Source: Manihot esculenta
Taxonomy: Eukaryota > Streptophyta > Magnoliopsida > Malpighiales > Euphorbiaceae
DNA length: 64,000 nt
Assembly: GCF_001659605.2 (NCBI RefSeq)
Contig: NC_035178.2
Location: 13,462,062-13,526,061 of the forward strand
Reading direction: 5' to 3'
Shown: one piece after another, positions 1 through 10,097 of the stretch
Layout of the letters: the number at the start of each line of letters is the position of its first letter
How positions within the stretch are numbered: the first letter of the stretch is position 1
Program-made: the position numbers and the translations under genes
Notes under the pieces: model-generated
Seen by the model: only the letters and a program-made list of their open reading frames with translations
What the model was told of the DNA's origin: nothing
Databases searched by the model: none

Positions 1-5
1 AAAGG

Positions 6-600
6 ATGGTGGAAACTTTCATCCTCAATCTGGGTGGTCCACTCATTTCACATCTTCCATTCGCAGATGATCTTATTCTGTTTGTTGAAACTTCTCAGGA
101 GCAAGTTAATGTTCTTAATAATGTGTTGGAGGGATTCTGCGAAAGTTCATATCAAAAGATCAACAAAGATAAAACCTTAGTTCTATTTTCTTCCAATGTC
201 TCTATTCATGATAAAGGAATCTTAAGTAGGCAGCTTGGAGTTTAGGTGACTGATGATTTGGGTTAATATTTAGGGGTGCCATTAATTCACTCCAGGGTTA
301 ATAGGTCTACATACCAGTATAAAGGAGAACAAAAAACTTGCTCTAGCTGGGAGAAGCATTCTAGCTCAATTGATTATTATGGTAATTCCTACGTATGTCA
401 TGCAAACTGTCTGTCTGCCTGCACCAATTTGTAATGAGATTGATAAGCTTTGCAGATGTTTCATTTGGGGTAACTTAAGAAGTAACTGCAAGGTTCCGTT
501 GGTCAGTTGGCATAGAGTGCAACATTCCAAAGAAAGTGGAGGGATGGGCATTAGAAGTGCCAGGAGCATTAATCTTGCGTTCATGAAGAAGTTGGCCTAG
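6..600 (+). pseudogene. LINE ORF2 reverse transcriptase fragment
   Basis: The first open stretch (6-245, 79 codons) has the RT catalytic FADDL followed by LILF and a helix ending KINKDKT, which matches the palm domain of plant LINE ORF2. It stops at 243-245. A second stretch (370-600) reads IPTYVMQ, then LPAPICNEIDKLCRCFIWG, then SGGMGIRSARSINLAFMKKLA; this is the conserved thumb segment of the same protein. A frame change and stop near 245-330 separate the two pieces. Non-functional remnant; the same family recurs on - at 3955-6700. Confidence 0.8.
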
Positions 601-825
601 GAAATTCTAACCAACCATCAAGCCTTGTGGGTCCAAGTGTTACGATCCAAATATACAATCAAAGACTCTGATTTCTATTGCCATCTTCACAAAAATCATT
701 GTTCTAATCTTTAGAGAGGTATTATTACTGTGTGGGATATGCTTAAGGCTGGATCTAATAGGCCTTGGGGAATGGGAAATCGCCTAACTTCTGGTTGAAT
801 TTGATTATGTTGATCACTCAGGACT

Positions 826-1880
826 GTGGAATTGGGCTCGGTTGGAAGATCTCCTCCTGCATCTGCTCTTCTCTCTATCTCGAATCATCCTCTTCCAGCT
901 TCTGACTTGGATCAAGATAGCATTATCTGGAAATTTACAAGTTTCGGACAGTATACGGTCAAATCTAACTATAAGGTGTGCGTGGGGACCCTTTCCATGG
1001 AAAATGACAACACATGGAGGTTAATTTGGCAATGGAAGGGACCATAGAGGGTGAGACCGTTCCTCTGGCTAACATTTCATAGGCGAATCCTTACCAATGA
1101 GAAGCGAGCTCAAAGACATATCTGTGCAAGCGCTAGATGCGAGTGTTGTAGGAGTGAAGTTGAAACAATCTTCCATATGTTACGAGACTGTCCAGGGGAT
1201 CACTACGTGTGAACTAAATTGGTCCCTAGCATCATGCATGAGAATTTTTTCACACCCAGAGTGAGCTTACAGGAGTGGTTGTGTCAGAATCTGCATGATG
1301 ATGTTAACCGGATACATAGAATTCCTTGGACCCTCATCTTTAGCCTGAACTATTGAAAACTTTGGCTACGCAGGAATGCCTTCATCTTTGAACAATGCTA
1401 TCCTAATTTAGAGACTTTCATTCATCTTTTGCTGAATGAAACTTGCTCGATTCTTATTATGTCGAAAAGATATCAGTGTTGAGTCGAAGTACACGAAATG
1501 AAAAATGTTTAAACCGCATGATGGAATTGTTAAACTCAACACTTGCTTATGGAGGATGCATTATTTGAGATTCTACGGGCAAGTGGTTGTACGGCTTTAC
1601 AATTGGACTTGGTAGAGCGTTTGTTCTAAGCATTGAAAGTGACAATTTAAAAGCTATTAATATGCTAAATGCAGTATCAGAAGTGCATAGTAACTGCGAC
1701 AGTATTATTCATGCGATACAGAAATTGCTTGAGCCCGGTAATAGTTTCTAATTTTTCATGGTACTCGAGAATCTAACCATAAACTTGTTAAGATAGCCGC
1801 TGCTTCAAGAGGTCCATTTAAACTTTTAGAGAAACCATCAATTGAGCTGCTCAAACTGTTTCAACCTTTCTAATGGTCCT
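826..1880 (+). pseudogene. LINE ORF2 C-terminal remnant (zinc-binding and RNase H-like)
   Basis: A frame near 1050-1200 reads RPFLWLTFHRRILTNEKR and then CECC...SEVETIFHMLRDCP, the Cys/His-rich zf-RVT segment that follows RT in plant LINEs. Downstream, around 1590-1740, a frame reads FTIGLGRAFVLSIESDNLKAIN and SEVHSNCDSIIHAIQKLL. This is the RNase H-like (RVT_3) domain with its characteristic ESD. Stops and frameshifts are frequent (for example in-frame TGA at 1209 and 1355). No intact protein is possible. Domain assignment is by motif recognition only. Confidence 0.7.
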
Positions 1881-1917
1881 TAATTCTATATAGCTTCTCT
1901 TATTTATAAAAAAAAAT

Positions 1918-3954
1918 GATAATAGTTTTGGTAAAGAAATTACTATTAATGATTTTTAATTAAGATAGGTTATAAGTGGTTAGGGGATACAAACCACAAG
2001 TCTTACAAGGAGTTTGACAATAATTATTTTAAATATTTGCATTTAAATTTTCACATTTATTATATATATTTTGATTAATTATGTATAAATCTCAATAAAA
2101 ATATTTGATTATTATTAAATTCATTCTAGTCAAGTTTATATTATACTCACCTTTAGAGTTTTTTTTTTTTTAATTTTAAAAGTGACACAATCACCGAGAA
2201 TAATTAATGAAGTACATAATAAAAAATAATTTCCACCTTAAATGAATTTTTTAAAATAAATAGATAAAATTATTTAAATTTAAATCCCACTTAAATAAAT
2301 TAATTACTAATGTTATTTGTATTATGTTATTATAATTTTTAAAATAATTATATAACAGAAAAATAAAATTAAAGTTAAAAAGGCTAAATCTACCCTTAAA
2401 TTATACATACGAGTTTAAAAATACCAAATTTTAATTGTTAGTCTAAATTCACTTCTAAATTATTATTAGAAGTCTAAATAAAGACATTATTTACCACAAT
2501 GTGAAAGTTTGAGTTATACCCTACTTAATTTATTTAGTTATATTTAGACATATTTAATATTTTAATAATAATTTAGCAATATTTTTAAATAAAAAAATAT
2601 ATTTTGATATTTTATTTTTATTATATAGTTTAAGAATAAATTTAATATTTTTGCCATAAAATTAAATCACAAACCGAAAAAAATATAAAGATGGAAACAA
2701 CGTTTATTCCTGAAAGATACTGAGCTAATATGTATATATTTATTAGCTTTCAATTTAAGAACAAAAATAAATTCACCAATTTAATTAATTATTTCTTTCA
2801 TATAAAATGAGATGAAATCTTACTCTCTTACTCCTACAGATAAATATAGTTTTTTTTTCTTTATCTATCCTTTAATTTTTCTTTTTGTCTTTTATTTTAT
2901 TTAAATTAAATTTTTTTTTTTTGCATATATACAAGTATGAAAAAAATAATGAACTCAAATCTAATGCAATTTTGGTTGATCAATTTAGATATATTTATTT
3001 CTATTATATATTTATTTTGTTGTTTTATTAATATTTACTTTTATGTCTCTTAAATTTATAATTATTTTTTTTTCATTTTATACTCAGAAGAGAAAATAAG
3101 AATAAATGTTAAGAGGTTGTACTTAAATAATTATAAAATTATCGAAAGGAATTATTCACTCAAAATAAAGTTTAAAAAATAAAGCTTACTAAGATTTGAT
3201 ATTTTATTTATAAAAATTCAGTTTAATTTATTTTAAATAAATTAAAACGATTTTAAATTTTAAATTATATCTTGTTACAGAACTAAATAACTTAGATCAT
3301 AAAATATATGGATATCTAAGGATTTAAATTCTCAAAAATTTAAATTTTACTTAGAAAAATACAAATAACTAAATTTTTGTGTTACTTGTAACCTTTTGAA
3401 AAATTTATAAATTTTTCAATAATTACTACAATTAATAAAAAGATATAATTGCAGTCTTATCAAGCAATAATCGACCTTTAATTTTTTTTGATAAATTATA
3501 TATTTAAAATTTTAAATTTAAGGAAAAAATTTAGTAAAATATTTAAATTTTATTTATTTAAAAAAAATATTTTCCTCATTTTAAATATGGCAGCATTGAA
3601 GCTATAGAGAGAACCGCGAAAGCTGGGAGGAGATTATTGAGACGAGGCCAATCCGAAGCACCATCTTTCCTAATAAATTCTCCAACAACCTTTGTTTGTA
3701 AAGGATATTAGATAAAAAAAATTTAAATATTTACAATAATTTATATTTATATTTAATATTTTAAATTTTGAATAATAAAGTTAAATATTTTTAATTTGTT
3801 ATAATTATGATAAAAAAATTAAATTAAATTTATATAAATTAATAGTAAATTATAATATAATCTCTAAAGTTTATATTATTAATAAAATATATAATCTTTT
3901 AATTTAAATTTTATATTAAAATTAATATATTTTATATTTATTATATATAATATT
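1918..3954. other. AT-rich intergenic spacer, nothing recognised
   Basis: About 2 kb of very AT-rich sequence with poly-A/T runs and no open frame of note. One short GC-richer island at about 3590-3710 (GAACCGCGAAAGCTGG region) stands out, but I could not match it to a gene in either strand. Confidence 0.6.
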
Positions 3955-4532
3955 AAAGGGAGTCCCAAATTGAATAAACTCCTTTCTAGAAATTTGAAGC
4001 AATTTTAATGCTAGGAGGTTGACCAGTAGAGTACAAAAGCAGCTTGCATTTAGCTCTAAACACTTGAGCCTAAAGTGAGTGATTTTCTGTTAAAAGATCC
4101 TAAGCAATTTTGAGAAGGCTGCATTATCATCGTGACAGATTTGAAACCCAGTTCCCCATCTCTTTAGGGAGGAGAATTTGCTTCCAGGGAACAAGATTTA
4201 ATATTCTCTTATTACCATGACTACCACTCATAAAATTCATGCAAATTTTGTGAATCTTGTTGCAAATTGAAGCAGGGAGAAAAGAAGTCTGCATAGTGTG
4301 TAAGTTGGTATGGCAGCCAAAATTGATTGTGCAAGAGTGAGTCGGCTTGCTAGGGAACTCTTGGAAGTTTCCCGACTAGCCAGTTTCTTTCGAATTTTAT
4401 TAATCACATATTGGAAAGTATGTTTTGTAACCCTTCAATGAAAAAGCAGCACTTCAAGATACTTGCCAAGGTCATCCACACAAGAAATACCTAGTTTGCT
4501 ACTCAAAGATTACCTCTTAGTTTACCTCTTAG
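3955..4532 (-). pseudogene. LINE RT thumb fragment
   Basis: Read on -, this encodes GISCVDDLGKYLEVLLFH, then TFQYVINKIRKKLASRE, then SRLTLAQSILAAIPTYTMQT, then LPASICNKIHKICMNFM, then PWKQILLPKEMGN. This is the segment downstream of the catalytic Asp pair in plant LINE ORF2. Several in-frame stops (after LLFH and after NLSR) show it is dead. It continues logically from 6230-6700. Confidence 0.75.
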
Positions 4533-4995
4533 TTAGGGTGTAAATGAATAAAACTATATGTGAGCTTTTCGAAGTTTGACTCGATAAAAGTTTGATCGGA
4601 TTCGATTTGATTTTCAAATAAGCTAAATTTGAATTTAGTTTTTAATCACGTTTAGTTAAAAAAATCAAACTTGAGCTCAGTTCGTTAAAACTCATGAGTT
4701 CGATTCATTTTTTAATTTATGAATAGGCTTGCGACTCGTTAAGCAATCTAAAATTAATATCATAAAAGAACTAAATTTAAATTCTATATAAACTTTTATG
4801 GGTTAAATATAAATTTCTAAAGTTAAGTTTTACATAATTTAATTATACGTTTAAAACTTGCAGATATTCAGATCGTTAAATTTAAGAGCGCGTTTTTACA
4901 AGTTTGTGAGTTAACTTATATATGCTTATGTAACTAAAATTATTTAATTTTAAATTTATTAAATTAAAATTCATTATACTTCTAAATAAATCGAA

Positions 4996-5420
4996 GAGTT
5001 AATCACCAAAAAAGTTCTATCCTTTTTAAATTTTTGCAATTGCATCTTATACTAATTTAATTATGAATTAAATTTTAAACTTTATATGTTGGTCTAAATG
5101 TAACTCACCGTTACTTTTGCCATTCAGTTTCTAACAAAATTATCACATCATTACTATGTCAAACTGCTACGTCAGCAGCGTATAATTAATAAAAACTTTG
5201 AAGTTCAGGTGTAATTGTAATTTTTTTTAAAATTCAGGATTTTTTTGTCATTTTACTTACAATTAAAATTTATAATATTAAAAATTAATATTATTATTAT
5301 AATATATATTTTAGTTTTATAATGATTTAGATATATTATTTTATATTAATTCAATTTCAAATTAATCTATCTCCTAAACTATTTTTTTTTTTGAAATCTA
5401 CTTTAAATATTATTATAGTT
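4996..5420 (+). repeat. foldback left arm
   Basis: Pairs with 5574-6001 in inverted orientation; boundaries are by eye, with the outer edge sharper than the inner. Confidence 0.7.
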
Positions 5421-5573
5421 CAAAAAAATACATAATTAACAATATAAATAAGTATGATTAATATAGTTGCAATTGCACTATATACTAAATTTACGACTAA
5501 TTAAATTCTATCCTTATAATATGCTTATTTTTTATAAAACATTTTCAATCATATCTTTAATCATGTACGTTTT

Positions 5574-6001
5574 AACTGAAATAATAATTAAAGTGGATTT
5601 TAGAAAAAATAATTTAGGAGGTGGGTTAATTTGAAGTTGAATTAATGTAAATTGATATATCCAAATTATTGATAAAACTAAAATAAATATAATAATAATA
5701 TCAAATATTTTAATTATTATAAATTTTAATTTTAGGTAAAATGGCTAAAAAAATTTTCCAAATTTAAAAAAATTACAATTACACTATGATCTTTTAGGTT
5801 TTTATTAATTATATCCTGAAATTTGTTGATGTGGTAATGACATGATAGATGACGTGGCAATTTTGTTAGACACTAACGGCAAAAGTAATGGTGGGTACAT
5901 TTAGGATAACATATGAATTTAGGATTTATGTGATAATTAAATTAGTATAGGGTGCAATTGTAAAAATTTGAAAAGAATAAGGTTTTTTTAGTAATTAACT
6001 C
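5574..6001 (-). repeat. foldback right arm
   Basis: Inverted partner of 4996-5420. Its outer edge reads ...GTAATTAACTC. The next bases show no inverted similarity, which fixes the element border. Confidence 0.7.
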
Positions 6002-6229
6002 TAAATTAAATTGTTTGTAAATTATTCGAGACTAGAGATTGATAAAAGCTTGATTGGTTTAAACTTGTTTGCTAAACGAATCAAATTTGACCTTATTAAT
6101 ATTTAGTTCGAGTGCGAAATGAGTAAAATTCGAGTTTAGCTCGAATTTAGAAAAATTTTAATAAACCAAACTTGAACTTTTTAAAACTCAACTTCACTCG
6201 GTTCGTTTATACCCATACTCTACTCTTAG

Positions 6230-6700
6230 CATTGTCAACAATTTTCAAGAAAAGGACTTTTGGTTTTGTTTTTGTTCATTTTCTACCCAAAACTAGTGTA
6301 AAAAGTCTCCAAAACCTTCATAATGACATCTATTTGATCATCAACTTCACCAAAGAAAATGAGGTCATTTACAAAAAAAAAAAAAAAAAAGAGTGAGAGG
6401 AGGACCATCTTTATTTAAAATGATGGGACTCTAAACCTTATTCTTCATTGCCTCATTGATACCATGTACAAGTCTTTCCATATATAAGACAAAAATATAG
6501 GAGGACAAGGGATTTTCGTGTCTCAAACCTTTTGCAGGGTGAAAAGGATCATTGACTTCTCCATTCTAAAGGATCAATTAAAAATAACGTTAATATAGTT
6601 CACTCCCTTAGGAACATTAATGTTTCCCAATTTCAAGTTCTTTAAGGCCTTCCTTGCTATTACCGGAACTGGTGAATAAAGTCATAGTGTTTCATGAATT
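6230..6700 (-). pseudogene. LINE RT palm fragment with an expanded A/T run
   Basis: On - this reads ENPLSSYIFVLYMERLVHGINEAMKNK, then FVNDLIFFGEVDDQIDVIMKVLETF, then KMNKNKTKSPF. It is the RT fingers/palm with the catalytic motif changed from FADD to FVND, so a key residue is lost. The 18-base A run at 6373-6390 lies just upstream of the catalytic motif in reading order and encodes a run of Phe. It is an internal microsatellite, not a poly-A tail. Confidence 0.7.
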
Positions 6701-7032
6701 TGTTTGTTTCTTCTCTCTCTTTCCCCTCGCCTTCTTTACATATATGTCAACATCATATTGATGCTTCTCATTTAGCATTGCCTTTTTTTGCTACATCATT
6801 AAACTGCATAGAACATTCTACATTGTATCAGATGGCTTATCTTGTCAAACTCACTGAAATAACAAAATAGTAATTCTCTTGCACTTCTTTTATATATGCG
6901 TCATTTGGCAATACTAATGGCTTTATATATTTGTTGTGATGTTTTTGTAGTTGCAGTGGATACTCAAACTTATAAATACGATTAAAAACTGAGTTAAGAT
7001 TTTATTATTATTTCTATTGGTTTTATTTAGGG
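6701..7032. other. short AT-rich spacer before element E
   Basis: About 330 bp of low-complexity AT-rich sequence with T and CT runs. No coding or repeat signature recognised. Confidence 0.5.
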
Positions 7033-8022
7033 TGGTAATAAAGTATAAAAAATAAGACCCTTTGAGATCACCATACATGTCTACGGTCCAACCAGGTCTA
7101 AGCAATTGAAGAGGACCTCATCAAAGGCCCAGTAGGACGAGCATGATTTGATGCAATCCGGGGATAAATACAAACCTTCAACAAAGATGGTCAACACTTC
7201 TGACCTTGCCAAAGTCCAAAACAGAAGGACGAATCTCTTCAAAACTCGTTCTACAATGAGGCATTGATGAATGCAAGCACTGCCGACCTCAATGACTGGA
7301 AGGAACTCGCCTCTATATAGATCGAGTGAGCCGGGCACGACCTGATAAAATCAGGGTAAGGTGCCAACCTCCAATATGATGGTCACCCCTCTAGCCCCCT
7401 CCAAAGTCTTTAATGCGTATGTTGTACATCCGACTGATGTGACACGAAATGAGTGGACAGGGTATGGACTAACTGGCACCTCATATATAAGCCGCCTGAC
7501 AAACTTGCCAATGGGTGTCCATGTCCAATCTAATGGGACTTAGCGCTAGAGGTCGTTAGAATGATCGGGGTTTATATACCCTAGAACCAATCCAAAATAG
7601 AGTCTCTGGCTCTATGGGATCGGCTCTCTCTCTCTCTCTTTATATTTCTCTCTCTCTCTCACTCACACTCAGAGAGGAACTCTCAGACTCTTTTCCTCTC
7701 TCTCTCATACATACCCTTTGAAAATTCCTTTTGAATGCTCCTTTATTATTTATCTTCTCTTTGTATGAATGCATCTCTAAAATAATTATATATCTAACTT
7801 GAGCATCGGAGGGTCTCCACTGGGGTATCCTCAATAAACCCCTGACCATTCTTTCATATTTTGTAAGTCCCCTTCCTCGAGTTTGAGTATGGAGAGATCT
7901 ATATGAAATCTCTAAAGCATCCACCTCTCATCAAACTAATCACAGATCGATGATCAACCCATCAAATCGAGCCACTATCCAAGTGTCCTTATTTAGCCAC
8001 TCTGTTAGATCTCAGTTCATCA
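7033..8022 (+). repeat. element E 5' LTR
   Basis: Starts TGGTAATAAAGTATAAAA and ends CTCAGTTCATCA, i.e. TG...CA, 990 bp. It aligns with 26627-27582 over its whole length, with many substitutions and small indels. Contains a TATA-like TTTATATACC followed by CT-rich microsatellites (about 7627-7663) typical of a transcribed leader. Confidence 0.8.
7571..7580 (+). promoter_or_regulatory. candidate TATA box of element E LTR
   Basis: TTTATATACC lies in the distal half of the LTR and is conserved as TATATATACCCC at 27154-27165 in the other LTR. Downstream comes a CT-rich stretch. Position and sequence fit a plant LTR promoter; not tested. Confidence 0.45.
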
Positions 8023-8024
8023 AT

Positions 8025-8042
8025 TGGCACTGTCTGTGGAAA
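8025..8042 (+). other. primer binding site of element E
   Basis: TGGCACTGTCTGTGGAAA begins two bases after the LTR end. It matches the motif seen next to Tat-lineage LTRs, and the related element F has TGGCACCGTCTGTGGGAA at the same relative place. I do not assign the tRNA. Confidence 0.7.
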
Positions 8043-8712
8043 ACTGAAGGAGACTATCCTGTCACGAATTTTCCAAACAAAACCCATTGAGATCCATATA
8101 GCAAACCAAGAAAGGCTAATAATCAACAAAGGAAAGACCAAAGAGAAGAGAGATGGTGGAAAGACCCAAGAATCACCAGCTACATTTAAAAGCCACACGG
8201 TGAAAGTCAAATAGAGGAAGATGCTGATGTGAGAAGAAAGTGCGACACAAGGGTAATCCATCAATCGTGGAAGAGAGGTGATGTGCATGAGTTAACTAAG
8301 TTGTATAACTACTTCTTTAGTTCAAAGTATTTTTGCTATCATGACTAGTTACAAATATTAAGATCTTAGATTAGATCCTTGTGTATATATGCACGAGCAT
8401 GATAGTATTTTAGAGTAGCTTAAAAGCTCTCATTGGTGATTAATATACGCAGGAATTCACTAAGAAAAGGATTATTTGTTTAAGCATGCTACTACGTGAT
8501 TTGGAAAATGGTGAAATAATTCACACATGAGAAATACTATTTATTAGATTCTTTGAATCGTATGAGATAATGTAGTTGGTCAAAATTAATATTTATATTT
8601 ATTTGAAATGTGAAGCTAAGTGTCTTGCATGCCACAATATTCATTAATAAATATTACTCAATTAACGAAGAGTATTCTCGTTACATATATTCTGCTAGTT
8701 TTCTTTTGCAGA
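8043..8712 (+). other. element E leader, no ORF
   Basis: About 670 bp between the primer binding site and the tandem array. An ATG at 8153 opens only a short frame. The second half (8290-8710) is AT-rich and unrecognised. gag would be expected here in an autonomous element, and nothing gag-like is visible. Confidence 0.5.
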
Positions 8713-10075
8713 GAAGGCTATGAGCTTGAATCTCGGAATCACTAGTTAGGCCACAAGCTTAAATCCATGGAATCGCTAGTAAGGTCATACGCTTGAATCC
8801 TTGGAATCACTAGTAAGGCCACGAGTTTGAATCTCAGAATCGTCGTAAGGCTGTGAGCCTGAATCCTTGAAAAAAGAATCAGGGCTAAGAGCCTGGAAGC
8901 CGACCAGAAAGTCAAAGAGCTCAGATAGAAAAATCAGAGCGGAAAGCCTAGAAGATGCCTAAAAGCCAAAGTGCTTAGATGAAGACCTAGGGTCGAGAGC
9001 CCAAAAGATACCTAAGAGCCAAAAAGCTCAGACTACGGTCCAGGGCAAAAAGCTTAGAAGATACATAGGAGCAAAAATGCTCGAAAGTAGACTCAAGGCT
9101 AAGAGCCCGAAAGAAACCCATGGGGAAAATGCTTGGAAGAATCAGAGCAAAAAGCCTAGAATACGCTAAAGGGCAAAAAGTCCAGAAGACGTTGAAGAAG
9201 CAAAATGATCGGACTAGGGTCCAGGGTAAAAGCCCGAAAGATAACAGAGCAAAAGTGCTCGGACAAAGATCCAAGGCTAAGAGCTCGGACGACGCTTAGA
9301 AGCCAAAGTACCCGGATGGAAGCCTTAGGCTAAAAATAGCCCGAAAGAATACAGAAAGCAAAAAGCGCTCCGACCAAAGCTCAAGGCTAAGAGCTTGGAA
9401 GATGCTTAAAGAGCAAAATGCTTGGACTAAGTCTCAAGGCTAAGAGCCTGGAAAACAAAAAAGAGCAGAAGTGTTCGAAAAAAGAATCAAGGCTAAAAGT
9501 CCGGAAGACGCTTAAGGGAAAAAAAGCCTGGAAGAAGCACAAAAGCGAAAATGCTTGGAAGTCGAATCAGGCTAAAAGCCTAGAAGGCACTTAAGAGCCC
9601 AGGAGACGCTTGTGGGCAAGAGCCTAGCTACCAACCAGAGAGAAAAATGCACGGACTAAGGTCCAAGGCAAAAAGCCTGGAAGAGACACATAGGTGAAAA
9701 TGCATAAAAGTAGGATCAGGACTAGGAGCACAGAATAATGCAGAGAGCCAAAGAGTTTGGACGAAGAATCAAGACTAAAAAGCCAGAATAATATAGAAAA
9801 TCAAAGAGATCGGACGAAAAATCAGGGCTATAGAGCCCGAAATAATGTAGAGAGCCAAAGAGCTCAAACGTAAAAATACTCAAAGCTAAAAAGCATAGTA
9901 AAGAGCTAAAATGCTCATAAAAAGATCCTGGATAAAAGTGAAAACGCTTATAAAAAATACTCGGGACTAAAGAACCCCGAAGATGATAAAAGAGCTAAAG
10001 AGCTCAAAAAAAAATCCAGGTTATAAAAAGACTAGAAGGTCCTTGCTAAAAGAAGTACGAACTGATAACACAAAA
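8713..10075 (+). repeat. degenerate purine-rich tandem repeat array
   Basis: About 1.36 kb built from variants of GGCTAAGAGCCTGGAAGA and AGAGCCAAAGTGCTCGGACT. Units run from about 34 bp at the left (GGAATCACTAGTAAGGCCAC type) to about 54 bp further right; GCTAAGAGC/GCTAAAAGT cores fall near 9386, 9440 and 9493. AGAGC...GCTC pairs make many small hairpins. It is strongly purine-biased on +. Open frames here are by-products of the repeat. Confidence 0.75.
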
Positions 10076-10097
10076 AGAAAAAGTGAAGTATACCATG

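Larger units (their letters stand above)
1..1917 (+). mobile_element. LINE (non-LTR retrotransposon) remnant, 3' part
   Basis: A decayed plant LINE enters from the left edge. In order on + it shows a reverse transcriptase palm motif FADDL (about 55-75), an RT thumb region, a zinc-binding RT-associated segment with a Cys/His cluster (about 1120-1200), and an RNase H-like end (about 1570-1740). It ends in a short A-run at about 1909-1917, which fits the 3' tail of a LINE. All frames are broken. The ORF2 N-terminus (endonuclease) would lie outside the window. No target site duplication can be tested because the 5' end is missing. Confidence 0.8.
4996..6001. mobile_element. foldback / long-TIR element (~1 kb)
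   Basis: The sequence from GAGTTAATCACCAAAAAAG (4996) inward is repeated in reverse complement from GAGTTAATTACTAAAAAAAC (6001 leftward). Similarity continues for about 425 bp per arm (4996-5420 and 5574-6001), including matching TTACTTTTGCC, GTATAATTAATAAAAAC-type and CTCCTAAACTATTTTTT-type blocks. The spacer is about 150 bp. The arms differ at scattered positions and small indels. There is no coding capacity. Long TIRs suggest a Mutator-like MITE, but I see no clean 9-bp TSD. Confidence 0.75.
4533..6221. mobile_element. non-autonomous hAT-like DNA element
   Basis: The edges are inverted: TTAGGGTGTAAATGAA at 4533 versus TATGGGTATAAACGAACCGAG when the right edge (to about 6221) is reverse complemented. 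This resembles common plant hAT-type MITE ends. The flanks carry an 8-bp near-duplication, cctcttag (4525-4532) and actcttag (6222-6229), 7 of 8 matching, which fits hAT. There is no transposase. It interrupts the - strand LINE and is itself interrupted by the foldback element at 4996-6001. hAT assignment rests on TSD length and end motif. Confidence 0.55.
3955..6700 (-). mobile_element. second LINE remnant, split by a nested insertion
   Basis: Two stretches on - belong to one LINE ORF2 and lie in the right order. 6700-6230 reads the RT region before and through the catalytic motif, and 4532-3955 reads the region after it. They are separated by 1.69 kb (4533-6221) with an imperfect 8-bp duplication at its edges, so the LINE was one piece before that insertion. 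It belongs to the same general family as the + strand LINE at 1-1917. Both ends of this LINE are unclear in the AT-rich flanks. Confidence 0.7.

Noticed and set aside
3590..3710. GC-richer island as a host exon
   Set aside because: No frame longer than a few codons and no recognisable motif on either strand.
6373..6390. 18-base A run taken as a retroelement poly-A tail
   Set aside because: It lies inside the RT reading frame of the - strand LINE, just upstream of the catalytic motif, so it is an internal microsatellite.
7627..7924. 94-codon - strand frame in the element E LTR
   Set aside because: It arises from CT microsatellites and LTR sequence and is not kept at matching length in the second LTR.
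8987..9274. 95-codon - strand frame
   Set aside because: By-product of the purine-rich tandem array; no conserved features.
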